Assembly (NCBI GenBank): GCA_019828595.1
Contig: JAHQRK010000007.1
Span: 558,001 to 622,000, forward strand
Direction of reading: 5' to 3'
Length of the DNA: 64,000 nt
Source: Aphanomyces cochlioides
Lineage: Eukaryota; Oomycota; Saprolegniomycetes; Saprolegniales; Verrucalvaceae
Shown: positions 1-10,568 of the stretch, in pieces
How positions within the stretch are numbered: the stretch's first letter is position 1
How the letters are laid out: every line of letters begins with the position of its first letter
Program-made: the position numbers and the translations under genes
The notes under the pieces: generated by a model
The model's input: only the letters and a program-made list of their open reading frames with translations
Told to the model about the DNA's origin: nothing
The model's database searches: none

Positions 1-956
1 GGAAGGCTATGATGATTGCACGACCGCACCATGTTTGTTCACGCTTGTTGCTCTTAAGATCAATTCCTCTCACTTTTTTGAGCGCCGGGATTTCAGAGTT
101 CAACGGCAAAACATCTTGTTCTTCAGTACTTGGCGACTCAATCTTGTATTCATCGATGACATGTGAGGGCGTTGTCATTTTTCTGATGTACGAGAGCATG
201 ATTGCATTCTTCAATGCAGGTGATCTTTTGTCGCTGTGGCTCGTCTTCACACTTGCCTTTGCCTTTGAGGCGCGTTGCTTCACGGGGGTGCGCTTCTTCA
301 CAGTTGTTTGAGGCTTCTTGCACCACTTGAAGTCGCTCAAACTTAATTGCTTCTTCCCGTCACGGACCTCATCAGTTGTCATGGGCTTCGTGCACCATAG
401 AGGCAAACGAGGCTCGAGAGCAGGATGCATGGATAGATCTTCTGGGTGTTTTGCCAACGATGCAAAGTGGTTCAATTCGGTGCCTTCCAGAAGTGTGATA
501 AAGGATCTTCAAACTTGGACTTGTCTCTGGAATCGCATGCCCCATTGACTTCAGTTCGTCGAATGTGTTGAAAGTAAACACTATGCTTCCGTCATCACCA
601 GCGCGATTCTTGACAAGTGACACGCTTGAGATTCTGACACCCAAGAACTTGGAGATCAAACACATTTCCAAATCGCCAGCCCATGTACCGTCGGTTCCGA
701 CAGAACGCACGAGACTTTTGCGACTGGCACTGGCATTGATGCTGAAACGACGCAGTAAGTCTTGAGCAAACAGAGATCCATCTTCCGAATTGACAAATTC
801 ACACAATGCCTCGCGAAACTGGTCAGTGCTGTTGAAAGGGACTTCATCAAAGAACATTAGACTGTGATAGAGGCAATTCCCATCATTGGGAGCATTGAAA
901 GCATGATAGGATGCCCCTTGAATAGTCAGCATGGTTGATTTTGCGTTTGTCATCAT
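1..956 (-). pseudogene. OTU-domain cysteine protease-like gene, frameshifted, runs off left edge
   Basis: The reading frame starts at an ATG at 956 (an in-frame TTG lies further upstream) and shows an OTU-type nucleophile motif DGNCLYHSL with Cys at about residue 28, followed by WAGDLEM and a terminal LYHTSG..H segment that resembles the OTU histidine region. The frame closes at 372, but another minus-strand frame opens near 475 (ELNHFASLAKHPEDL...) and runs to base 1 with a Lys-rich, soluble-looking sequence. A single-base frameshift near 475 would join the two. OTU proteins remove ubiquitin, and OTU domains are also carried by some eukaryotic transposons. Nothing else transposon-like sits next to it here. 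The OTU call is fairly good; whether it is a true gene with a missed intron or a relic is open. Confidence 0.6.
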
Positions 957-1298
957 AGTTGTGGTTTCTAGAATAAACAATGAGATAAAGATGATGACTA
1001 AAAATAGTCCCTATCTCTGATGTTGAACATAAACTATTTGTGTGGCATCTTGTTAATATTCGTCTTTATATGGAATGATTTTTTGTTTAATGTCACGAGA
1101 GAACTGTATGCAAAATTTTTATACCTGATTTAATTAGGTTTAGGGTTAAAAATAACACTATTTGACTGGGAGGAGGTTCCTACCGTAGGGCACAAAATAT
1201 CGCACACGATGGAGTGGTACGAACTGGCTCTATTTTCGCAGGAATGTCTAAATAGGGGAGCCAACGAAATCGAAAACGTCTAAATGTGAGTTAAAGAA

Positions 1299-1390
1299 TT
1301 CGTATACAACATTTCACTATAGTATACTTAAATCTTAATAATTTCTCCGAAGATTTCGCATACTACATTTCACAATAGTATAGTAAAATC
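1299..1390. repeat. Two-unit tandem repeat, period about 55
   Basis: The units at 1299-1334 and 1354-1390 share ATACxACATTTCACxATAGTATA and end in AAATC. They lie just upstream of the weak ORF at 1435. Confidence 0.6.
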
Positions 1391-1434
1391 AAAATAAAAG
1401 ATCTTTATACGTTGTGTCTCATTTTTCAATCGGC

Positions 1435-1701
1435 ATGCCACGAGTTCGAAAGAGGCAAACAAGACGCCACCACAGAAGCATGGAATCCGGGCGCTCCTAT
1501 CACCGCATTACCAAGACAACCCGTGGCGTCAACAGAGAAACAACAACCTGGACATACTCATTCAGGTACCCAAAAGGCCCGCATGTCCAACCCGAAGACG
1601 CGAGCCACCAACATCATGAACAAGCAAGAAATTTACTATTCGACGACAACAACAACGAGGTAAGTCAACTGTTCATGCAGCTTCTTATTGACTTATTGTA
1701 G
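1435..1701 (+). CDS. Small basic hypothetical ORF
   Basis: From an ATG at 1435 the frame reads MPRVRKRQTRRHHRS and continues with an Arg/His/Asn-rich sequence ending in DDNNNE. A good-looking donor (GAGGTAAGT) follows at about 1658, so the last codons may be intronic. An acceptor near 1700 would place a stop directly after the junction. No family is recognised. It could be a first exon of a lost transposon gene, or chance. Confidence 0.2.
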   Translation: MPRVRKRQTRRHHRSMESGRSYHRITKTTRGVNRETTTWTYSFRYPKGPHVQPEDASHQHHEQARNLLFDDNNNEVSQLFMQLLIDLL

Positions 1702-2764
1702 TGATTGAAGAATGTTTTGACAAACAACATGCAAAGGGGGCTGGCTATCCCCAATGCTTGAGATCTCTCAAAAATTTGCAAGTACAAGTAATCGGTAATA
1801 TATCATTTTATTATTTGTCTTGAATTGAGTAGGCAATTCTAAATGTGGAAATCAAGAACACTATTTGACTGGGAGTTGAGGGAAACCTCTTACAATATTC
1901 CAAATCGAGGAGGGTGTCACTTTTGCCGACCAGAGAATCTATGATATCACATTTAAAAAATTTCTCCGTCGTCAAACAATTATGATTAACAATACTTCGG
2001 TGTGGAATCATGGCAGTTCCGGTGAAACATCACACTCACTGTCACACCACTACTCGATTGGCTAAAAATTCTGCATTGCCCAGTGTCAACAACACAGAGT
2101 CCACGACAACACGGAGTCCACGTTGACAACATGGCCAATCGAGTGTAGCCACATACGCATTAATATTATGTTTAGGCCTCTCGTACTTAGTTTTAAATCG
2201 TAACAATTGATTGCAAAGTGCACCACACATACTGTTGTTTTGTTCGACGCTATGAGTCGCGTATATTGAATAGAATTATCACAAAACTACCCAACGTAAC
2301 CTCAGTTTGATCTCCGATGTGCGTGAGCATGTAAAGTCGCTTTAGTTTTCGACAACAACAACGGCCTACTTGTCTTTTGACCGGTGCTTGAACGTAAGAT
2401 ATATGTACACAGAACACAAATTCGCCTCAATCTACCAAATCCAAATGATGGGCAGTAGTTATGATTAGATACAAGACATATTTAAGTCTATAATACAATG
2501 GAAGCGACTACTTTTCAGGTGCAAAGCATATTTCTATAATAACCGAACTCGACGGGTGTTCATGCTGCCCGGCTTTTCAATATTCTCACATTGAAAGTGC
2601 ATCGACACAAGCACAAGAGGACAAAGGACTATGTATTCATTCACGACCTTATTTAGCTAGCTTTCAGTTAAATATGAATATCCAGTCAAAGCAGAGTCAC
2701 CTCTGCATCTAACAAGCCGATAAATGACTTGATTGACCGTGGCAGGAAAAGATATTGTCGGGCA

Positions 2765-2800
2765 GGTGTGATTTTTGGTGTGATTTCTGGTGTGATTTGG
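2765..2800 (+). repeat. GGTGTGATTT triplication
   Basis: Three near-perfect 12-base units, GGTGTGATTT followed by TT or CT, occur in a row. A partial inverted match (ATCACCAGAAAT) lies at about 2830, so the stretch could fold into a hairpin. Possible MITE end; function unknown. Confidence 0.5.
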
Positions 2801-3029
2801 CACCTGATTGTCTAAGAAGTGATTGGCTCCATCACCAGAAATACAACTTCGGTGTGATTTTGTAGATAACATCGAGATGGTCGGATATCATTTTAACTTG
2901 ATTAAAGTATATCATATTTTAGTCAAGCTTAATTTATTTTTATCCAATCAAAGTTCTATATGCCATGTAGGATTGTCAATTTCATTCGAAATTGTGAGGG
3001 GGGTCCGAAATGTATATAATGACGGCAAC

Positions 3030-3050
3030 TGTGATAGGAATCCTATCACA
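3030..3050. repeat. 21-base palindrome TGTGATAGGA-A-TCCTATCACA
   Basis: Two perfect 10-base arms flank a single A. It is the first of several palindromes built on the same TGTGATAG core in this region. Confidence 0.8.
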
Positions 3051-3756
3051 CCATATAACGCAATATGATTGGAAGTTAATCTGATGATTTGACTTGGTAG
3101 ACGAAAACAGACCATGAACCTCGTGGAGCATTGACAGATAAGTTTAACAAGAAAGACAGAAAAGGAAACCTTTGATTACACTCAACACGTAGAGGTACTC
3201 GGTATGCGTTGCTCGTCGTTCCCCAACCCGGGCTATTCAAATGTCAAATCGACACTTTGAATACCTGCACTGCAGTCTAATTACATTTTACACACACGAA
3301 TAGTGATAGTTCTCGCATCTCTCCACTACCTCATGAGCAGTAGGCAGTAGAGCAATAATCAATTGAATTATCCCACACTCCTTGGTTCATGAATCATTCA
3401 AACTTTGACGTTGCAACGTCAAAACTTGATAGGATAATGAGTTGTGAGGCGAAGGTGTGGAGATCAAATCCGTCATCAATACTTTTGACTATTGCTTGTG
3501 CTTTAATTCATGAATCGTATGAAATTCATGAAATCTACAGTGTTTTGCGTTTTGTGCTTTAGCCATTTCAATATGCTTCCAGTATAATTAAGCGAGTGGG
3601 CGCGCGCAACACGCGAACAATCGTGATGTTGTGTTGTAGCTAGTATAGCTTATATTGTGTTAGACGTTCAACAAAGATTCAAGGCTTCTTTATTTGTCGG
3701 CTAGACTTTAAGCATGCGAGTGCATGATGCTTGATATCTGCCAATATTCGTTTGTT

Positions 3757-3791
3757 GAGCAACTGTGATAGAATCTCCATCACAGTTGCTC
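3757..3791. repeat. Inverted repeat GAGCAACTGTGAT with 13-base arms
   Basis: Arms at 3757-3769 and 3779-3791 are perfect inverted copies separated by 9 bases. The core is shared with 3030-3050 and 3866-3886. Confidence 0.8.
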
Positions 3792-3865
3792 AGGATTTTG
3801 CACATTTCAGATTTGTATACTGAAATCAAGTCAAAAACATTTATTGAAAACGGATTTCAGGCAAC

Positions 3866-3886
3866 TGTGATAGATTTCCTATCACA
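3866..3886. repeat. TGTGATAG inverted repeat
   Basis: Eight-base arms are separated by ATTTC. A half-site variant, CTATCATAGTTGC, follows at about 3908. Confidence 0.7.
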
Positions 3887-5292
3887 CTCCAATACAAAAT
3901 GATCATGTTTCTATCATAGTTGCAGCAGATGTATGGATTTTTTAAATCGATCTGCAAATCGCTCAGCCAATCAGAATTGAGTATTAACCAAATTCACGCA
4001 AAACACACCCAGACACACGTGTAATTAATTTGGGACGATTGCCATACTTTCCATTTATACTTGACTTCAGTATGATCGAATCGATTTGGAATAGAATTCG
4101 ATTTTGGTAAAAATACAAATTTGGGTGAAATAGACAATATGCTTCAATCAATTTACAGTTAACCTGATTAACAGTTGTGGACCACGGTCACATGAATTAA
4201 CCGCTATGTGCATTGGAGATGATTTTTGCTCTCATTGAACAGGTTCTTTTGGCGAATTTCATGGCGCGAAGGGATTTCTACGAGAGAAAGACAAGCTGGA
4301 GATTTCTGGGCCCCAGGAGCCCAGTAATGAGTGTTCTTGGGCCAGTCTGGCACCAAAAGTAGTCTTCAATGCCATCTGTAGCGATTGGAGAGATCGTCGT
4401 CTTCACTCTAGTTGCAAGTTTAATTTGAACAAAGGTGTGCAGAGTATTTATACGTGATGTGTCTCCAGGCTGAGCACAAGAATCTGCCATGCCCTTAGGG
4501 CTCCATCCACTGTCATGTCATTGTCAGTAATGTTTGGCCCTGTGATGAAGTCAATTGCGGATACTACAGTAGAGGAAGCGAACGCAGGTTGCTCCCTGTT
4601 GAGGCTGTCTTTTTTTAGACTTAGAGCTCACCTGTTGGTAAATTTAGTTGATGGACAATGTATTTTCATCCAATCAAATGATAGCCGACCAGAGTATCCA
4701 TGATATCACGGATTCAGAAAACTCTGGTCGTCCGGTCGTATAGAGAAAGTTATGGTCTGTCAAGTAAGAGCTGATATTGTGTCTCCTATAGACGATGTGC
4801 ACCATACAAATTTGTCAACTTGAAAATTATGCTGACAAATCCAAGAATCGGAAATCTGACATCTGATTAGATAATTTGTTTCAGCCTAAGTGGCAGATAC
4901 GACTGTGAGACCACGAATCATATGTATGTACTGTATTATTGCCAACGTTACACTGTACAGCAGTTACAGTACCGTAGGAGGAGGGGTGTCACTCATACAA
5001 ACTTCAAGTATAAATCTGTCTGACATGATCCCACATTGAGCGGGCCGGCGGGAGGGTTTCTGAAATGTCATATCACGAAACCACATAAAACCCAAAGAGC
5101 TTATAAATGAGCGGTAATAGCGATAGATCTTGATAAGACGAGAAGATGTTTTCGATTGGATCCGCCAAATTCGTAAATTAAAAGAGTTATGGGAGTTCTT
5201 CCGTGGCCTCTTTTGGGACGAAATGTATGGAAATGACCGACATTTGGCCTTAGGGGTGCATGTCAAATCATCTTGAAATTTGTATGGGATGA

Positions 5293-5323
5293 TTATCCGT
5301 ACGATAAATTTGTTATCCGGAAG
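5293..5323 (+). promoter_or_regulatory. TTATCCG...TTATCCGGAA leader motif upstream of ORF 5332
   Basis: Two direct TTATCCG repeats lie about 20 bases apart, ending 8 bases before the ATG at 5332. An almost identical arrangement (32368-32400) lies just upstream of the Merlin transposase ATG. It may be a shared 5' leader or a terminal motif of mobile elements. Confidence 0.45.
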
Positions 5324-5331
5324 CAGTTACG

Positions 5332-5972
5332 ATGGCACCAAGGTCCCGACGATCACGCGCCCAGGTTCGCATGCAGCGTAGCTCCAATGGATGTTTTGTG
5401 CATGCCAATCCTGACGATGCGACCAAAGTCTACGATCTGACTTCGACTTCAATAGACCCTGAGGCTGACGAAGAAGAAGGTGAAATAACCTTCTTCGAAC
5501 CCTGTGACCTTTCGGAATTGAACTACAGCAAGGCACTCGACGGTGTCATCTCTCTACGAAAAAGGATGTTATACACAGGCGACAGCAAAAGAACAAAGCC
5601 CCGTCGTCGCATGGAAAAATGCTCGAGCTTTAGAAGCGTGTCCTATGCAGTCTCTATCAACTCTGTGTGCAGTTCTTGGGGAAGAGAAAAGCTCCACAAG
5701 AGAGCGACACCATTGGCAGTTCCAATGGAAACAAATTCGTCAAGATCATGTCGATTATGCAGGAAGAAAACAGAGCTGAGCATGAGGTTAGAAAATTGCA
5801 ATTTGAAAAGGAGCTTGAAGAACGCCAAAAAGGCCGAGAAAGAGAGCGCAAGGAACGCCAAAAAGACCGTGAGTTGCAGAGCGAGCAAACGCGCTTACAA
5901 CATGAAATCTTGATGCAAATGCTACAAGCTCTTCAGAAAAATAGGTTAATTGAAATCAACATGTATTCATGA
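5332..5972 (+). pseudogene. Coiled-coil, transposon-accessory-like protein with a frame break
   Basis: From the ATG at 5332 the frame encodes a basic N-terminus, then an acidic stretch (SIDPEADEEEGEITFFEP) and LSELNYSKALDGVISLRKR. This frame stops making sense near 5640. A second frame from about 5667 (opened by GTG) encodes GKRKAPQESDTIGSS and then a strongly charged coiled coil rich in E/R/K/Q to a stop at 5970-5972. A single gene broken by a small indel or an unrecognised intron fits best. Proteins with a basic or acidic head and a Glu/Arg coiled-coil tail commonly accompany DNA transposons in oomycete genomes, and the Harbinger-like relic downstream supports that role. No DNA-binding domain is certain. 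Confidence 0.45.
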
Positions 5973-6549
5973 TGTTATCATCGAAATCATCCTAATCAAA
6001 TGTAGACTACATCGTACATGTCGAGATAAGACTCGAGACTTGGAGGAGCAAGGTCGAAATACAGCGATCTGGGAAATATAAGACCAGCGGCGGCTCTTCG
6101 GTGATTGGTCAGTTTCAAACTCAAGTTGAAGTCATGGACCTGTGAAATATTTTATCCTATTAAATTGTATATTCGTGTCGTCTCAAGAACAAGAACTTAG
6201 TATTTAAAGCTATCATTAAAGTTTATGCACTGTGAAAGTAACTAGAATACCTACGATATTGCAAAATGCCATGCATTCAATGAAAAGTCATAGCAGTCAT
6301 AGATAAAGCGAAAACCTCTATAATTTAAGATTTACTGTATCTATTTCGAGGATGTGTTGTCGAACAATCCCAACCACTATCGCAACCACTCTGAGTGGTG
6401 TGTCTTCAGATACTGCACCATGTGAAAGGTGCTCAGAGGACGTCGTTTTTGTCGTAAGAACTCCATGAAATGGAGAAGATTCTATTGTTATTGAGAAGAG
6501 TAAAGTATGATATATTTATTATGCTTACTTGAGGCTGTGGAAGAATACA
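5973..6549. other. Intergenic, no gene seen
   Basis: This AT-rich stretch has no coding signal on either strand. Confidence 0.5.
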
Positions 6550-6746
6550 CGGTCTCCCCGCACCAGGGGACCTTTTCGCTTGGGCTTGAAGGGATTTCAA
6601 CGCTGTCGCGTCCCATTTTCGTATAGTTTTCCAGTTCTCGCAACAACAGCCTGCATGCCTTCTTCTTCAACGGCACGAAGAATCTTGAGTTTGTATGACG
6701 CCGTGTAGGAGCGTCGTAGCTTACTCAGGCCTTGGTGCTTGTCTGA
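6550..6746 (-). pseudogene. pogo/Tigger-like HTH relic
   Basis: From an ATG at 6746 the frame reads MSDKHQGLSKLRRSYTASYK and continues LKILRAVEEEGMQAVVAR, the pattern of the first helix-turn-helix of pogo/CENP-B-type transposases. A one-base shift then gives ENWKTIRKWDATALKSLQAQ followed by SPGAGRPC, the usual continuation. The DDE domain is absent. A decayed N-terminal fragment is the best reading. Confidence 0.5.
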
Positions 6747-7014
6747 CATCACGTTTGTCACTTTATGGCCATGAAATGATGGCTGGCATCCTGCCAATTA
6801 TATTTCCTGTTATAATTTATAATATCAATTATGAGGGTTCTATTGTAGGGTAGGGTTAGTTGCTGGTCTTATATTTCCCAGATCTCTGTACTCGCTAATT
6901 TGATTTTTTCCAAAAGTAGCAGCAATGACAATTTGTAAGAAGCATGGCAACGGACACTATCTTGCCTACAGGTGACAGTCGGATTTTCGATTGATTCTTG
7001 AATGTTATGAATGA

Positions 7015-7600
7015 TCACAAGGTCTTCAAAATTTGAAAATTCCATTCCACGCCTTGTCTGACCTTGCTCATCCATTTGTTGAAGTCTCTTTTGGCTTCAC
7101 TCAGATTGTTTCCTTTAAACCCTGATAGCAGGTAGTTAGATACTCCATACGCTGGGTCTCCATAAAGAAATTTCTTGTAGAACAACGACGGACGGTTAGA
7201 CAAGGTTGAAAGCAGCCCACTCAGTCGGAGCATAGTTGTATCGTGATTTCTCCTTTCAACTGGGCCATAGAAATGTATACAAATTCCATCGGGTGCGGTG
7301 ACAGCTTGATAGTTCATGCAATGGAAGCGTTTGTGTCCGCTTCAAATCTGCTTTTTGTAAATTCATTCCAGAGCCATCACTCTTGATGCGGCAAACTTGA
7401 AGCTTTGATCCATCAATAAAACCATATACGTTCGATAAAGGTGTTGTTTGCAATTGCTGCGCAGTATCGCTCCATATTCGACTCGACAAGTTTATGTTTG
7501 ACAAGTACATTTCGTTGCGGTACAAGAAGAAGGTTTTGCCACCTTGCCCCGACGCCGAAATGTAACGCATTCTGGCCAAGCATCGACGAGAAACATTTAC
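7015..7600 (-). pseudogene. Harbinger/PIF-like DDE_4 transposase relic
   Basis: The minus strand reads SNVYGFIDGSKLQVCRI, and after a frameshift near 7317 continues MNYQAVTAPDGICIHFYGP, RRNHDTTM, YGDPAYG and VEWNFQILKTL. These match the order of the DDE_4 (PIF/Harbinger) core: the first Asp in FIDG, the second in YGDPAYG and the Glu in VEW. The N-terminal part is only weakly recognisable. At least one frameshift and the missing N-terminus make it non-functional as read. Confidence 0.6.
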
Positions 7601-8171
7601 ACTTTCTGTGTTCAAATGGGGTGACCAGGTTGCTACTGGTGAACATCTTGAAGAGTTTATGACAAAGTGCTTCAATTTGGATCAAGTAGATCGAAGCAGA
7701 GCAGCCTCGAAGCCATCGATACAAGCAATGATTGAGAAGCTTCAAGACAAATGGCAACATATTATCCAAGGCACTGATATGGCATGGCACTTGTGGGCCG
7801 GTGCAATAATTCGACTTCCAAATCATCGCCACGAAAGAGAAATCAACAATCCTCCTCCATCCGATTGGGCAAAGTACTTCTCGCCTGTGTCGACTGAAGC
7901 CCAGGAACAAATATTGCGAGTTCAAAGACAGGCCTCCTTGGCACTTGAGGTGGTTGGAGCTTTGAAGGAAAACGTTTCAAGATTGCGAGAAAAGCAAGAG
8001 CAGTACTTTGTTTGCTTTTGAATGGAGCTGACGAGGTTGGAAGACATATTGGAAACCAATGAGCGCATTATCAACAGTTTTAACTCTGATTTGTCAGTTA
8101 ATGAAGCCGACAATGAAGCTGTCATTGCTCTTGCCACGATACCTAATCAGTTGGACGTAGATCATGCATAA
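7565..8171 (+). pseudogene. Unrecognised protein, one in-frame stop
   Basis: An open frame from about 7565 contains KWGDQVATGEHLEEFMTK, DMAWHLWAGAIIRLPNH and PPSDWAKYFSPVSTEAQEQ, then a Leu/Glu-rich C-terminus. A TGA at 8019-8021 is followed in the same frame by MELTRLEDILETNERIINSF to a stop at 8171. That makes a single nonsense mutation, or two adjacent ORFs, likely. Amino-acid composition is protein-like, unlike antisense shadows. I do not recognise the family. It overlaps the 5' edge of the Harbinger relic on the other strand, so it may be the second gene of that element. Confidence 0.5.
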
Positions 8172-8198
8172 AATCAATGAATATGGCATTAATTCTGA

Positions 8199-9302
8199 TC
8201 AATTTAAATCATCTTCAGGATCGCCTCTTTCGCAAAATTCGAGTAGTTCCTCAGCATCATGCTCTTCAAATTCTGAAGTTCTCACTTTGCTATGCTCTAA
8301 GCTTCGAATAGCATCAAAACTGCCGTCTCGTTGCCATCCACAGTGTTCAAAAATTCTTCGAAGATTGAAATGTCGAAACTCTCCAAGCACGCTGAGCACG
8401 AAGTGGTCTAATGGGATCTTTGAACACTCGCGATACTTCCTCTTCATGCTCTTCTTTATCAAACCAAACAAAGTCTCAATTGGGTTGTAGAAGGGACAAT
8501 AGGCCGGCAGAAATATCGGAACTATGCCCATTGATCGAAGGTAATAAATAATATCTCGATGGCAGTGGATTTTGGCTCCGTCCATGATCCAAATTGATCC
8601 TCTGCCAGGGTATTGACATACGGATCTTGCATGAATACGACAGCAATCGACAAATTTGACCCTATCAAAGGTGCCTTCAGTGTTGAAAACTTGAACAATG
8701 CCATCCACAGATATAAAGCAGAGGAGTGAAATTCGAGCCTTCCTGTTGAATTCACCCCTGAAAGCCAGCTTTTGGCCACGCAAACAATATCCCCGCGATC
8801 GCAACATTCCTTTGTTGTCGAATCCAACTTCATCGAGAAACTGGATGTTCATGTGACCCCAATCAATACAATTTAATTCCAGTGCGAAACGTACGATATC
8901 TGATAGCTTGATTTCAATTGCCCGTCGCTCCAAGACTTTCCAAGTCATTCCTTCTTGGCGGAGCCAGCGCCATATTGTTGAAACGGAGACTGATCGGTGG
9001 AATATACCCTGGAATGCTTGCTTGGCTTCGTCAAGGAAGGACAGAGGTTGCTCTTCAAAATAGCGAGTCATCCACTGTTTTTGTTGGAGGGAGAAGAAGG
9101 AAGAAGTCGTCCTGGGTCTTGCGCGATAGTCGCCTTCGTTTTCAAATCGATGGATCCAGTTTTGTATCGTGTTCAAGTGCTTGTTGTATATTTCTGCCAG
9201 GCGTTCTTTCGATATCCCCAAATAGTAATAGCCATACAGAGCATGCATGATTGTGCTACGAGACGCATGACTGCAGGCAACAGCTTGATGAATGACCGAC
9301 AT
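8199..9302 (-). CDS. DDE transposase, IS630/Tc1-like (DDE_3) superfamily
   Basis: Starting at the ATG at 9302 (the longer frame begins with TTG), a 367-residue protein has an N-terminal homeodomain-like HTH (LGISKERLAEIYNKHLNTIQ, WIHRFE, then a second HTH near VSVSTIWRWLRQEG). A catalytic core follows with Asp in FLDEVGFDNKG, Asp in SIWIMDGAKIHC and Glu in FYNPIETLFGLIKK. The three acidic residues are present and the frame is uninterrupted, so the enzyme could be functional. It would cut and paste its own element. I found no clear terminal inverted repeats around it. The C-terminus is acidic (EEHDAEELLEF). Confidence 0.85.
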   Translation of the reverse strand: MSVIHQAVACSHASRSTIMHALYGYYYLGISKERLAEIYNKHLNTIQNWIHRFENEGDYRARPRTTSSFFSLQQKQWMTRYFEEQPLSFLDEAKQAFQGIFHRSVSVSTIWRWLRQEGMTWKVLERRAIEIKLSDIVRFALELNCIDWGHMNIQFLDEVGFDNKGMLRSRGYCLRGQKLAFRGEFNRKARISLLCFISVDGIVQVFNTEGTFDRVKFVDCCRIHARSVCQYPGRGSIWIMDGAKIHCHRDIIYYLRSMGIVPIFLPAYCPFYNPIETLFGLIKKSMKRKYRECSKIPLDHFVLSVLGEFRHFNLRRIFEHCGWQRDGSFDAIRSLEHSKVRTSEFEEHDAEELLEFCERGDPEDDLN

Positions 9303-9731
9303 TTGTGGATGCTTGATGTCGTCGTCAAGGAAAGGGATGGAGATTTCTATGGAATTGCCCAATCAGAGACTTCTAGTAACTTACTAATATGGCTCAAATG
9401 GTCTACTAATCTGGACGAGTCTCCAAACCCAGTGCTCATTGATTGGCTGATCGATTTCTGGAGACATTGGGCTGAACGATACATTCGCCCTGTCTTCGCA
9501 AATTTGAATGAAATCGACAATACTTCTCACAGAGAATGATATTATACCTGAATCATGGATAGACTCCCAAAACAATTGCTTTTGCAATGCTAACAAGAGA
9601 GGATGCACAATGTGTAATCCAGTCGATGAGGACAGCGCAGAAGATAGGCGCGATGCTGACAACAGCACTAGGGACAGAGTAGCGTCTCAAATACTACGAA
9701 ATAGTCAATTTTGATTAACGTTAAATGTATA
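9303..9731. other. Flank of DDE transposase, nothing recognised
   Basis: Short ORFs exist on both strands, but none has a recognisable motif. Confidence 0.4.
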
Positions 9732-10005
9732 TCAAATTGGACAAACTTTGTCAACCTCTTCAATCGTCCATCCCTTAGCCAGTAATTCTTTTCGAGTTTC
9801 CATGCGCTTGATACGGACAGCTACTGCAATCTCCTCACGCTTTGCATCGAGATTAAGTTGTGCTTCTTCATATTTTTGCTGCAATAGTCGAACGTTCCAT
9901 TCTGTCTCCTGAGCCAAGCGATCTTCACGAGCCTATTCAACAAGAAGACGTTGCTCCTGAAGCACAAGACTTCTTTCGCTGTCTTCTTGTCGTTGTTTGA
10001 GCTAT

Positions 10006-10218
10006 TGTTGTGTCTCCCGCTTCTTCTTGGCTTTCGGCCACGGGAACCTTCGTCAAGGCGAGCTCAATCAACACTGTTATCGGTAGTTAAAGTGAGGCCA
10101 CGTGGCAACCCCCTCTAGGTTACAATAAAGTGCGTCCCCACTAGGTCTCCTGCGCAATCCTACACACAGCAATGGGTGAACTCTTGCGAACCCCATTTGC
10201 CTCTGTCACAACAGAACA
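10006..10218 (-). repeat. 3' LTR of chromovirus
   Basis: This is the 213-base copy, TGTT...AACA, directly preceded on the minus strand by the polypurine tract at 10219-10230. Confidence 0.92.
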
Positions 10219-10226
10219 CTTCCCCC

Positions 10227-10568
10227 CTAAGGGAGACCTAGGCTTTCAGCGAGAGCAGCCACATCGTCATCATCAAGGTTGGCCTCAACCCACTTCCGGA
10301 ACACGATCGGTATATCATCAAGCAAGTTCACCGCCGGTTCCCATGAAGACTCCTCGTCCTCAAGACCCAGCCACTTCACGAGGACTTGATGCTGGCCGTC
10401 CACACAGCGCGCGCCGTCCAGTCTTTCAACGTGAAAACCTCCGTCCCCAAATGCGACTTGAGCCTCCAGGTCCTCCGTCACATCACGACCACCCTCATGA
10501 TACATCTTTAGGCGGCACGCGTGGTGTGTGGACATCTCAAAAGGCGGAACAAGCTGTTGGACTTCCAC
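10227..10568 (-). CDS. Chromodomain ORF of the chromovirus
   Basis: This 113-residue frame contains VLVKWLGLEDEESSWEPAVN, the chromodomain core (aromatic and Trp residues, E-SWEP, then NLLDD). It overlaps the end of gag-pol by 61 bases in another frame, so it would need a frameshift or is separated by a small indel. Chromovirus chromodomains sit at the integrase C-terminus and steer integration towards modified histones. A Pro-containing acidic tail ends DDDDVAALAESLGLP. Confidence 0.75.
   Translation of the reverse strand: MEVQQLVPPFEMSTHHACRLKMYHEGGRDVTEDLEAQVAFGDGGFHVERLDGARCVDGQHQVLVKWLGLEDEESSWEPAVNLLDDIPIVFRKWVEANLDDDDVAALAESLGLP

Larger units (their letters stand above)
981..5291. other. 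AT-rich intergenic region with short repeats and palindromes
   Basis: Apart from one weak ORF at 1435-1701, I see no convincing gene. The stretch holds a 55-base-period duplication (1299-1390), a 19-base identical pair at 1154-1172 and 1857-1875, a 26-base pair with two mismatches at 1925-1950 and 4684-4709, a GGTGTGATTT triplication at 2765-2800, and palindromes built on GCAACTGTGATAG between 3030 and 3920. The composition suggests decayed non-autonomous elements. Confidence 0.6.

Noticed and set aside
2765..3920. CRISPR-like array of short repeats
   Set aside because: The repeats are inverted, unevenly spaced and differ in spacer length, and the genome is eukaryotic.
5643..5888. Hydrophobic minus-strand ORFs that look like membrane proteins
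   Set aside because: They are the antisense of the Glu/Arg-rich coiled coil at 5667-5972.
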